Below, piece by piece: positions 1 through 7,501 of a DNA stretch of 64,000 nucleotides. The position numbers and the translations under genes were made by a program. Source of the stretch: Opitutus sp. (GTDB taxonomy: Bacteria; Verrucomicrobiota; Verrucomicrobiae; Opitutales; Opitutaceae); assembly GCA_009695065.1 (NCBI GenBank), contig SIBR01000001.1, forward strand, positions 1 through 64,000, given 5' to 3'. The notes beneath the pieces were generated by a model. It was not told the origin of the DNA, did not search any database, and was given only the letters and a program-made list of their open reading frames with translations. Numbering within the stretch: the stretch's first letter is position 1; each line of letters begins with the position of its first letter.

Positions 1-287
1 GCCAGCAACATCGCCGTCTTCCCGCCCATGCTGTGCCCGAGCAGGGTCACCCGCTCCAATTTTTGCGCATCGAGCCACGCGCGCACGTCCTCCATCATTT
101 CCTCGTAGCTCATCGCGTCCACTCGCGGCGAGTTCCCGTGGTTCCGCAGGTCGAGCGCGACCACGTGATACGCCGCCGCGAGCTCCCGTCCCACGGTCTG
201 CCAGTTGCGCGACGATCCCAGCATCCCGTGCAGGATGACGAGCGGTGGATGGCCGGCGCCGCCAAAATCACGGTGGGCGAGAAGCAT
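1..287 (-). CDS. Alpha/beta hydrolase, N-terminal part (cut by window edge)
   Basis: The minus strand reads an open frame from an ATG at 287 to the left edge, so only about the first 95 residues are present. The translation begins MLLAHRDFGG, carries the oxyanion-loop motif LHGMLGSSRNW near residue 25, a DLRNHGNSP strand-turn, and the nucleophile elbow GHSMGG near residue 87, where the serine is the catalytic nucleophile. This arrangement is typical of small esterases of the YbfF/haloperoxidase type. The acid and histidine of the triad lie outside the window, so the substrate cannot be named. The gene is divergent from mutS, with a 113-base gap between the two starts. Plus-strand frames over this stretch are antisense shadows. 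Confidence 0.85.
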   Translation of the reverse strand, partial: MLLAHRDFGGAGHPPLVILHGMLGSSRNWQTVGRELAAAYHVVALDLRNHGNSPRVDAMSYEEMMEDVRAWLDAQKLERVTLLGHSMGGKTAMLL

Positions 288-400
288 CAAAAAAGTTGGG
301 CGGAGCGCGCGGTTGCTGGCGAGCGGATTTCTCCGCAAGCACACCGCGACGTTTTTCGACTCGCTACCCGACGCCCGCTCTTCGCACCTTTTCCGCTTCC

Positions 401-2959
401 ATGTCCGACGCGAAAGTTACGCCGATGATGCAGCAGTATTTTGAGGTCCGCCGCGGGCTCCCACGCGACACGCTCCTGCTCTTTCGGCTTGGCGACTTTT
501 TTGAAATGTTCTTCGACGATGCCGTGGTCGCCTCCCGCCTGCTCGGCCTCACGCTGACGAAGCGGCAGGACCACCCCATGGCCGGCCTCCCCGCCCACGC
601 CCTCGACAACTACGTCAACAAGTTGCTCGCTGCCGGCAAGAAAGTGGCCATCTGCGACCAGGCCGAACCCGCCACCGCCGGCAAGCTCGTCCGCCGCCAA
701 CTGACCCGGATTCTCTCGCCCGGCACCACCCTTGCCGCCAGCCAGCTCGATGCCGCGCGCAACCACTACCTCTGCGCCCTCGCCCTCGATAAACACGGCC
801 TGCACGCCGCATGGCTCGATCTCTCGACCGGGGAATTCAAAGTCGCCACCGACGAAAACCTCGGCGACCTCCTGCCCGTTCTCAACGCCCTCGATCCCGC
901 GGAGCTATTGCTCGTCGAGGGAGAACGCGAACGTTGGCAGGCCGCACCGCACGACCAGACTTCGCTCCACGCGCTCCACGCCTTTGCCTCCAACCGGCTT
1001 GTGAGCGAACTCTCGGGCTATCATTTCGACACGGGCACCGGCGCCAAGACCGTGATCGACACCCTGGGCGTGCTCAACCTCGAAGGATTCGGCCTGCCCT
1101 CCACGCACCCGGCACTCGGTCCGGCCGGCGCGCTGGTTTACTACGCGACGGAAAATCTCTGCGCGAAACCCGAGAATCTCCGCGGCCTGCAGGAATATCG
1201 CAGCACCCGCACGCTACTCCTCGACCCTGCCACGCTGCGGAACTTGGAGATTTTCGCCTCGGCGCGCGGCTCGCGCCAAGGTTCTCTCTTGGGTGCCATC
1301 AGCCGTACCGCCACCGCCGCCGGGGCGCGCCTGCTGGAACGATGGCTCGCTGCCCCTACGCTCGATCTGGCCGAGATCAACCGTCGCCAGACGGTCGTCG
1401 GAGGACTCCGCGAGCAATCCAGCCGCCTCGCCTCGTTGCGCGAGCTCCTCGGATTAGTCCGCGACATTCCCCGCATTTTGGGACGGTTGCAGAACCGGCT
1501 GCGCAATCCCCGCGAGTTGGGTGGCGTGCGGGATACGCTCAACCAGTTGCCCGAACTGAAGTCGGCGCTCAGCGCCTTCGGTTCGCATCCGCACCTTGCT
1601 GCGCTCAACGCCCAGATTCACGAATTGCCGGATCTGCGGCATCTGCTGTCGGTCGCGCTGGCGGCCGAGCTCCCCAACGATCTCGCCGACGGTAATTACA
1701 TTCGCACGGGCTACGACCCGGAGCTGGACCGGCTCCGGGCGCTGACCACCGACAACAAAACCTGGCTCTCCGAGTTGGAGCGGGCCGAGCAGGAGCGCAC
1801 CGGCATCCGTAGCCTGAAGGTCCGGTTCACCAATAATTTTGGCTATTACATCGAGGTGACCAAGGCCAACCTCCACCTTGTCCCCGCCGACTACATCCGC
1901 CGTCAGACCACGGTTGGCGGCGAGCGCTATGTCACCGAAGCTCTGAAGCAGAAGGAAAAGGAGATTTTCCACGCCGAGGAAAACGCCGGTGCCCGCGAAC
2001 TCGAACTCTTCAACCGGCTCGTGGCTGCTGTCCTCGACGAATCCACCGCGCTCGCCGTCACCGCCGACGTTCTCGCCGAACTCGACGTTCTCGCCGGCTG
2101 GGCGCAGCTCGCGCGCGAATGGGACTACACCCGCCCTATGCTCGACGAAGACGACGTGCTCGAAATCATCGACGGCCGCCATCCCGTGGTGGAACAGGTG
2201 CTCAAGTCACCCGGCGCTGCGCTCGCCCGCGGCACCAGCGGCGCGTTCGTTCCTAACGACACCCTGCTCTCCTCGGACGACGCCCAGATCGCGCTTATCA
2301 CCGGTCCGAACATGGCCGGCAAGTCCACCTACATCCGGCAGGTCGCGCTCATTACGTTGATGGCCCGAATCGGCTGTTGGGTGCCGGCCAAATCCTGCCG
2401 GGTGGGATTGGTCGACCGCATCTTTTCCCGGGTCGGTGCGAGCGACGATCTCGCCCGTGGCAATTCGACCTTCATGGTCGAAATGAACGAGACGGCAAAC
2501 ATCCTCAACAACGCGACCGATCACTCGTTGATCATCCTCGACGAAATTGGCCGGGGCACGTCGACCTACGACGGACTCTCAATCGCCTGGGCGGTCGTCG
2601 AGCATCTGCACCGTAGTCCCGAACGCGGCCCCCGCACGCTCTTCGCCACGCATTATCAGGAGCTCACGCAACTGGAGAAACATCTGCCCCGCCTGCGGAA
2701 TTTCTCCGTCACCGTGAAGGAATGGAACGACGAAATCGTCTTCGTTCGCCGGGTGATTCCGGGCGCCGCCGACCGCAGCTATGGCATCCAGGTCGCCCGC
2801 CTCGCCGGCCTCCCGCTCAGCGTCATTGACAGGGCCAAGACGATTCTAGCCAAACTTGAAAGCGATGACACCACGGTCGCCTTGTCGGCCCCGCAGACCC
2901 GGCCCAGAAAAAAAATCACGGTAACAACCCATGACGATTCACAACTCAATTTGTTGTGA
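401..2959 (+). CDS. mutS: DNA mismatch repair protein MutS
   Basis: MutS recognises base mismatches and small loops and recruits MutL. The frame extends upstream, but the ATG at 401 gives the typical MutS N-terminus (MSDAKVTPMMQQY) and an 852-residue product, the normal length for bacterial MutS1. The mismatch-reading domain is N-terminal (FFEMFFDDA, about residue 30), followed by the connector, lever and clamp regions. The ABC ATPase is C-terminal: Walker A GPNMAGKST at about residues 635-643, the signature SRVGASDDLARGNSTF, Walker B LIILDEIGRGTST and the switch FATHYQEL. It reads divergently from the hydrolase and converges on the toxin gene 20 bases downstream. No mutL is present in the window. 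Confidence 0.98.
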   Translation: MSDAKVTPMMQQYFEVRRGLPRDTLLLFRLGDFFEMFFDDAVVASRLLGLTLTKRQDHPMAGLPAHALDNYVNKLLAAGKKVAICDQAEPATAGKLVRRQLTRILSPGTTLAASQLDAARNHYLCALALDKHGLHAAWLDLSTGEFKVATDENLGDLLPVLNALDPAELLLVEGERERWQAAPHDQTSLHALHAFASNRLVSELSGYHFDTGTGAKTVIDTLGVLNLEGFGLPSTHPALGPAGALVYYATENLCAKPENLRGLQEYRSTRTLLLDPATLRNLEIFASARGSRQGSLLGAISRTATAAGARLLERWLAAPTLDLAEINRRQTVVGGLREQSSRLASLRELLGLVRDIPRILGRLQNRLRNPRELGGVRDTLNQLPELKSALSAFGSHPHLAALNAQIHELPDLRHLLSVALAAELPNDLADGNYIRTGYDPELDRLRALTTDNKTWLSELERAEQERTGIRSLKVRFTNNFGYYIEVTKANLHLVPADYIRRQTTVGGERYVTEALKQKEKEIFHAEENAGARELELFNRLVAAVLDESTALAVTADVLAELDVLAGWAQLAREWDYTRPMLDEDDVLEIIDGRHPVVEQVLKSPGAALARGTSGAFVPNDTLLSSDDAQIALITGPNMAGKSTYIRQVALITLMARIGCWVPAKSCRVGLVDRIFSRVGASDDLARGNSTFMVEMNETANILNNATDHSLIILDEIGRGTSTYDGLSIAWAVVEHLHRSPERGPRTLFATHYQELTQLEKHLPRLRNFSVTVKEWNDEIVFVRRVIPGAADRSYGIQVARLAGLPLSVIDRAKTILAKLESDDTTVALSAPQTRPRKKITVTTHDDSQLNLL

Positions 2960-2979
2960 TTCCCACTCGACGCTGGCGA

Positions 2980-3399
2980 TTACTCCACCAGCGGAATTTC
3001 GAGGAACCGCGCCGCTTCCCGCAGCCGTTTATCCTTCGTGAAAAACGGCCCGGTGATCACCGAGAGGTAGGTCGCCAGATGGATGGCGTCGAGCGTGCGC
3101 AGCGGCACATGCGGATGCACGTCGAGCATCACGTCCTTGGCCTTGCGGGCGATGGTGCCATCGAGGACGGCGAGATAAATGCTCCCTTCCCTGATCTGCC
3201 GCTCAAAATCGGCCCAAAGCAGCGCCCGCTGGCTCGCATTGATTTCCTTCGCCCGTTCTTTGCGGAGCAAGGTCGAGAAAAATTCCCCGTAGGCCAGCTC
3301 GGACGAGACAATCACCGAACCGGAAACCAAGGCCACGCAGGCCTCGGAATCCGGCTCGGCGACGAACAGCTTCGCGAGCACGCACGTATCGAGATACAT
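2980..3399 (-). CDS. PIN-domain toxin, VapC-like
   Basis: This 139-residue protein has the PIN ribonuclease fold of VapC toxins. It opens MYLDTCVLAKLF, giving the first metal-binding Asp4. It has acidic residues in SSELAYGEF (Glu34/Glu38), Asp104 in RTLDAIHLA and Asp123 in FFTKDKRL, which are the expected Mg-binding positions. VapC toxins cut RNA, often initiator tRNA or rRNA; the target here cannot be told from sequence. It lies 6 bases downstream of a Phd-like antitoxin gene on the same strand, the usual antitoxin-then-toxin order. I see no truncation, and the acidic set looks intact, so the toxin is probably active. Confidence 0.9.
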   Translation of the reverse strand: MYLDTCVLAKLFVAEPDSEACVALVSGSVIVSSELAYGEFFSTLLRKERAKEINASQRALLWADFERQIREGSIYLAVLDGTIARKAKDVMLDVHPHVPLRTLDAIHLATYLSVITGPFFTKDKRLREAARFLEIPLVE

Positions 3400-3405
3400 C
3401 GCTTG

Positions 3406-3735
3406 CTACGGCTCGCCATCGCGCTCGGCCCGGATGTGCGGCGTCGAATCCGACGTCATGGGCATGGAGCGCAGTAAAGCCCAGTTCGGCTGGAACGGCT
3501 TGCCACGGATGACCGGCTTGTAGCGCACGATCATTGCCGTCGGCACCCCATCGCTCGTCACGACGATTTCTTCGCCGCCAGCCGCGCGCTGCAGGAGGGA
3601 CGAAAGCTGATCCTTAACCTCTCGCACCCCCAGCACATCGCGCCGCAATCCATAAAGCGCCGCATCTTTGCGGATCTGCGCCGCGTTGTCTTTTACCTTC
3701 GGATAAACGGGATTTATTCTCTTTTTCTTCTTCAC
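3406..3735 (-). CDS. Phd/YefM-type antitoxin with N-terminal extension
   Basis: The core from about residue 36 (LGVREVKDQLSSLLQRA, then EEIVVTSDGVPTAMIVR) matches the Phd/YefM antitoxin fold, which binds operator DNA through its N-terminal half and covers the toxin with its C-terminus. The frame starts at GTG 3735 and gives 109 residues. The basic first 35 residues (MKKKKRINP...) precede the usual Phd start, and a shorter start at one of the GTG codons just before LGVREV is possible. A near-perfect promoter predicts transcription beginning at or next to 3735, which would make the message leaderless. The VapC-like toxin follows after 6 bases. Confidence 0.85.
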   Translation of the reverse strand: MKKKKRINPVYPKVKDNAAQIRKDAALYGLRRDVLGVREVKDQLSSLLQRAAGGEEIVVTSDGVPTAMIVRYKPVIRGKPFQPNWALLRSMPMTSDSTPHIRAERDGEP

Positions 3736-3741
3736 TGCCCC

Positions 3742-3770
3742 AGTGTGGCCTCATGTGGCCACATTGTCAA
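3742..3770 (-). promoter_or_regulatory. Promoter with palindromic operator for the VapC-type operon
   Basis: Read on the minus strand there is a perfect -35 hexamer TTGACA (3765-3770), a 17-base spacer and a weak -10 CACACT (3742-3747). The spacer contains the perfect 12-base palindrome ATGTGGCCACAT (3753-3764), followed by a half-site GGCCACA. A palindrome between -35 and -10 is a typical place for autorepression by an antitoxin. The assignment is by pattern only. The element overlaps the 3' end of aroF. Confidence 0.6.
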
Positions 3771-4818
3771 CTCTCTTTCCCTTTCCTCCCCGGCGCCGCA
3801 ACGCCCAGAGTTGCTTTGCCTGCGCAATTGTCTCCGCCAGCACTTCCGGCGTCAGCGACTGTTTCGGGTCGTCGCCGATGCCGTGACTAGGGCTCACGTG
3901 CGCCTCGATGCAAAGGCCGTCCGCTCCATACGCCACCGCAGCCAGCGCGCATGCCGGCACATAGGCCGCCTTGCCGACCGAGTGCGAGGGATCGACAACG
4001 ACCGGCGCCCAGGTCTTTTCCTTGAGCAAGGGCGTGATGCTTTCGTCGGGGTGATTGCGATAGCCATCGAGCGTTGGCGCTGTCCCGCGCGGACAAAGGA
4101 TGATATTCGGATTGCCGAACGCGGCGATGTATTCGGCGGCGGAGATGAACTCGCTGATCGGCCCCATGTGCATGCCGCGTTTCAGCAACACCACGACGTT
4201 CCGGCCGGCCACAGCCCGGCCGATCGCGCGCAGCAACGAGTAATTCAGCGCATTACGCGCGCCCACCTGGAGGCAGGTCACTCCGGCGGCGAGGGCCAGC
4301 GCGATATGGCTCTCTTCCATCACTTCCGTATCCACCGGCAATCCGGTGCGTCGCGATCCCTCCATGAGAATATCCAGCGACTTCACGTCGCCTTGAAACG
4401 TGTACGGATTCGTTCGCGGCTTCCAGACCCCGCCGCGAATCAAATGCGCGCCCGCTTCTTTCACTGCCGCCGCCGTCTCATAAAAGTAGTTCGGATTTTT
4501 TGGATCGATCGTACAAACGCCCGCGATCACGAGCAATTCCTCGCCCAATGTGACGCCGCCGACCTTGATCCGGTGCGTCGCGAGGTCCGAGCGTTTGTCC
4601 ATCAGCTTGAACGGCGACTGGATCCGGTCGATGCGGTCGACATAATCGAGGCCCTCGAGCCGGTTGATCATGAGTTCGTCCCGCTCGTCGCCCACGATCG
4701 CATAAACCGTCCGGACGGCGCCCACGATTTGCTGAATCTTGCAGCCAAATTCCGCGATGATCGCGGTGACTTCGTTCAATTGCTCGGGCGTGAGGCGGTT
4801 GCTTTTGGGCAGGATCAT
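3751..4818 (-). CDS. aroF: 3-deoxy-7-phosphoheptulonate (DAHP) synthase, type I-beta
   Basis: This is the first enzyme of the shikimate pathway; it condenses phosphoenolpyruvate and erythrose 4-phosphate. The 355-residue product has an N-terminal ferredoxin-like regulatory domain (about 1-65) and a TIM barrel. Metal ligands align with the Thermotoga enzyme: Cys102, His279 (DPSH), Glu305 (CIEAH) and Asp316. Substrate loops KPRTNPYTFQG and LLKRGM are present. Two positions differ from the common pattern: AGVCT replaces AGPCS around the metal cysteine, and LCPRGT replaces LCERGI. The start is ATG 4818, 102 bases after the pseudouridine synthase gene on the same strand. trpC, menF and menD elsewhere in the window use products downstream of this step. 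Confidence 0.93.
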   Translation of the reverse strand: MILPKSNRLTPEQLNEVTAIIAEFGCKIQQIVGAVRTVYAIVGDERDELMINRLEGLDYVDRIDRIQSPFKLMDKRSDLATHRIKVGGVTLGEELLVIAGVCTIDPKNPNYFYETAAAVKEAGAHLIRGGVWKPRTNPYTFQGDVKSLDILMEGSRRTGLPVDTEVMEESHIALALAAGVTCLQVGARNALNYSLLRAIGRAVAGRNVVVLLKRGMHMGPISEFISAAEYIAAFGNPNIILCPRGTAPTLDGYRNHPDESITPLLKEKTWAPVVVDPSHSVGKAAYVPACALAAVAYGADGLCIEAHVSPSHGIGDDPKQSLTPEVLAETIAQAKQLWALRRRGGKGKRVDNVAT

Positions 4819-4920
4819 GACGGCTGTGATTTAGAGGCGATGCCGTGCCGGGCGGAACTAAAAACCACCGTTCTCCGCGCGCGGGCCGATCTTGGCGGTC
4901 GGGCCGGATCTACCGCGGGA

Positions 4921-5682
4921 TCAGAGAAACGCCTGAAATTCCCCGGGCAGCGGCGCCTTCGCCGAAAACGTGCCGTGTCGGCCGCGAAATTCGTAGTCAA
5001 AACTGGTCTCCACCGAGTGCAGAAACATCCGCTTCGTCCCCGCCAGCTTCGCGAACGCCCGATTGCGCGGAAAATCGCCGTAGGTCTGGTCACCCACGAT
5101 CGGCATCTTCCTTTTTGCACATTGGACGCGCAGTTGATGGCTGCGCCCCGTCCGCGGTTCGAGTCGCAGCAGGCTCACCTTCGGGTCGCCCTTACCCATC
5201 CGCACGACACTCATCCGGCTTTCCGCCGGCACGTGCCCCGCAATCGTGGCGGCACGGATCGTCCCGCCTCGTTTTTCGACGGCGAGCAAATCGCGCCACA
5301 CTTCCTGCGGCTGCCGCGGCGCACCAAAGACGAGCGCGAGGTAGGCTTTGCGCACGTGTTTGCGTTTGAACTGCGCGCGGATCGCCGTTGCCAGTTCGTC
5401 GTCGGCCGCGGCGAGGATCACCCCAGAGGTCGCCGAATCCAACCGGTTCAACAGCCACAGCCGTTGCGGCCGGCCACCGGGTGGCGTCCACTCGAAATAT
5501 TCGCCATCGAGCTGATAGTGCGCGTCCAGCAGCGACCGCGGTTCGTCTCCGGGCTCATTCGGATGCGACAGCACCCCGGCCGGCTTGCTGAGGGCGGCGA
5601 CCCCGTTTTCGTCGTGCGCCAGCAATTCGACGCCGCGTCCGAGCGGCAACGCGGCCCAATAGTTCCCGGCAGCCGCGTTCAC
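4921..5682 (-). CDS. RluA-family RNA pseudouridine synthase
   Basis: The protein isomerises uridine to pseudouridine in rRNA or tRNA; the exact site is not predictable. I place the start at GTG 5682, giving 253 residues, because family similarity begins just after it (ALSKPAGVLSHPNE); the open frame extends further upstream only as a shadow of the TonB-like gene. The catalytic motif is LLNRLDSATSG, with the active aspartate in RLD, and the family motif RTGRSHQLRVQ follows. There is no N-terminal S4 domain, so it resembles the short RluA/TruC-like enzymes rather than RluD. The start codon overlaps the TonB-like stop as GTGA, a sign of translational coupling. Confidence 0.9.
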   Translation of the reverse strand: MNAAAGNYWAALPLGRGVELLAHDENGVAALSKPAGVLSHPNEPGDEPRSLLDAHYQLDGEYFEWTPPGGRPQRLWLLNRLDSATSGVILAAADDELATAIRAQFKRKHVRKAYLALVFGAPRQPQEVWRDLLAVEKRGGTIRAATIAGHVPAESRMSVVRMGKGDPKVSLLRLEPRTGRSHQLRVQCAKRKMPIVGDQTYGDFPRNRAFAKLAGTKRMFLHSVETSFDYEFRGRHGTFSAKAPLPGEFQAFL

Positions 5683-6797
5683 TGATAGTAGAACGTAAAC
5701 GTCATCTCCTGCGACTCGCCGAGCATCGCCTTCATGTCGTCGGTCCATGGACCATACGGGGCGCGATCGCTGATGGCACTGACGCAGGCCCGGGAGGCGG
5801 ACTCGCTCGCCGTCGACTCCAGATTGACGATGCGCGCGATCTTTCCTTCCGCATCCATGATGAACTTGACCGTCACCGTGCTGCCCGATGTCGGATAGGC
5901 CACGGTGGAGAGCAGAATGCGTTCCCACTGCACCTGCACGACGTTGATCATCCGCTGCAAATACGCGCCGTAATTGCTCCACTTCGCGTCGACGGCGATA
6001 TTGCCAATGTTCGTCGTACCGAACTTGTTCTCGGCCAAAATCGCGGGCCGAGTCTGCTGCTGGGTGACCAATTGCTGCCGGGGCCGGGGCCTTTGCGGAT
6101 CGATCGCGGGCTGGTTTGCCGTCGCTCCCTCGATCAGGGGCACATTTTTCTCTCCTTCGACTTTGTCGGGGATGGGACGCGAATTGTCCGCGAGTTTGGC
6201 CACATTGCTTCCGTAGCTCAGTTTATCCTCGCCCGCCTTCTTCTCGAAGCCGGCCAGTGGGTTTTGCTCCGCCTTGGCTTTGGCGACCGTGGCCTCGCGC
6301 GGGGGCGTGGGCGTTTCAGGCACGGCTTCCACCTGCTCGACGGGTTTGGCGAGCTGGCCGGTCACGATCTGCGTCGAATCGAAATCCTTCTTGCCCTCCA
6401 AGGCCGGCCGGTCGCTTTTGCCGTCGGGTGTGGGCTTCTCCTGCGCCACCTGCTGGTTTTGGGCGGCGAAATTATTGGTCTTGTCCGGCACATTCTCCGG
6501 CGCGTCCGGATTGGTTTCGACAAACTTGAAGGGTTGCGGGGGTTTCGGGACCGGCTTCGCAAAAGTCTCGGGGGCCAGCTCAATGCTGAATTCCCGCGGC
6601 GACGCGTGTGGCCGGGCGGCCGTTGGGACCGAATCGAGATGAAACAGATAGGGCCCCAGCAGCCACATCAGCAGGTAAAAAATGATCACCCCCGCCAGCC
6701 CGACCGTCGTCGACCGCGATTCGGGATCTTCCCAAATCCTCAACGCCAGGCGGCGAAATCCGCTGGCGTATGACGTTTGGGCGATGGTTTGGCTCAT
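5679..6797 (-). CDS. TonB-like energy transducer protein
   Basis: The 372-residue protein has a cytoplasmic N-terminus, one membrane segment at about residues 33-52 (VGLAGVIIFYLLMWLLG), a long Pro/Lys/Glu-rich periplasmic linker (FAKPVPKPPQPFKF) and a C-terminal beta domain (VTVKFIMDAEGKIARIV ... MTFTFYYQ) like TonB C-terminal domains. TonB couples the proton gradient to outer-membrane receptors, working with ExbB/ExbD. No exbB, exbD or receptor gene lies nearby, so a role in another envelope function (TolA-like) cannot be excluded. The stop overlaps the start of the pseudouridine synthase gene by four bases. The maf gene ends 25 bases upstream. Confidence 0.85.
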   Translation of the reverse strand: MSQTIAQTSYASGFRRLALRIWEDPESRSTTVGLAGVIIFYLLMWLLGPYLFHLDSVPTAARPHASPREFSIELAPETFAKPVPKPPQPFKFVETNPDAPENVPDKTNNFAAQNQQVAQEKPTPDGKSDRPALEGKKDFDSTQIVTGQLAKPVEQVEAVPETPTPPREATVAKAKAEQNPLAGFEKKAGEDKLSYGSNVAKLADNSRPIPDKVEGEKNVPLIEGATANQPAIDPQRPRPRQQLVTQQQTRPAILAENKFGTTNIGNIAVDAKWSNYGAYLQRMINVVQVQWERILLSTVAYPTSGSTVTVKFIMDAEGKIARIVNLESTASESASRACVSAISDRAPYGPWTDDMKAMLGESQEMTFTFYYQ

Positions 6798-6822
6798 CTG
6801 TGAAGTGGGAAAACGCTCGAAT

Positions 6823-7407
6823 TCATGGCAGCAGACCGCAGCGCGTCAAAATCTGTTTCGTGGTTTCCAAGGGCAGACCGATGATATTCGAAAACGATCC
6901 CCGGTAGCCAGCCACGATCAGCCCGCTCTGTTCCTGAATCGCATAGCCACCGGCCTTGTCCAATGTGTTCACCCGGCTGAGATAGGTCTCGATCGTGGCT
7001 TCATCGAGTAACTTGAAGGTGACTTCACTCGCCACGCGATCGTCGATCGCGAGGCCATCGCGTCCACGTCGCACCGCCAGCCCCGTGAAAACGGTGTGCG
7101 TGCGTCCGCTCAGACGCCGGAGCATCGCCCGGGCCTCGGCGGCATCGGCCGGCTTGTTCAGCGCCTGCCCATCGATGAACACCGTCGTGTCCGCGCCGAG
7201 CACCAGTGCATCTGGATGCCGTGCCGCCACCCAATCGGCTTTAAGCGCGGCATTGTGTGCGACCATGATGCGGGGATCGGTGGAGGCTTCCTCATGTTCC
7301 GTGACGTCGGCCACCACCACGTCGAAAGCCACGCCAAGTTCCGCCAACAGCTCACGCCGTCGGGGCGAGGCCGAGGCAAGAATAAGCCGTATCCCGGCGC
7401 TGCTCAT
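6823..7407 (-). CDS. maf: Maf-family nucleoside triphosphate pyrophosphatase
   Basis: Maf proteins hydrolyse non-canonical or modified nucleoside triphosphates (dTTP, UTP or m7GTP, depending on subfamily) to monophosphates. The product has 194 residues, as usual. The N-terminal signature LILASASPRRRELL is present, with VLGADTTVF containing the catalytic aspartate, RRLSGRTHTVFTG and, near the C-terminus, YAIQEQSGLIV and GSFSNIIGLP. It sits between the TolC-like gene (94 bases upstream) and the TonB-like gene (25 bases downstream) on the same strand. The subfamily cannot be fixed by eye, though the QEQ and NIIGLP motifs fit the dTTP/UTP group. Confidence 0.95.
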   Translation of the reverse strand: MSSAGIRLILASASPRRRELLAELGVAFDVVVADVTEHEEASTDPRIMVAHNAALKADWVAARHPDALVLGADTTVFIDGQALNKPADAAEARAMLRRLSGRTHTVFTGLAVRRGRDGLAIDDRVASEVTFKLLDEATIETYLSRVNTLDKAGGYAIQEQSGLIVAGYRGSFSNIIGLPLETTKQILTRCGLLP

Positions 7408-7501
7408 GATGAGCCGCCAGCTTCGGCCTTCGGCGATGAATCCGGCGGCCAGTTGACCCCCTGACCGGCACGGGCCACCCTCAGGCCGTAACCGCCGGCC
7501 T

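Noticed and set aside
3745..5685. 646-residue open frame on the plus strand
   Set aside because: It lies antisense to aroF and the pseudouridine synthase gene, is rich in Arg/His as expected of a GC-rich shadow, and shows no motif; the minus-strand genes have clear active sites.
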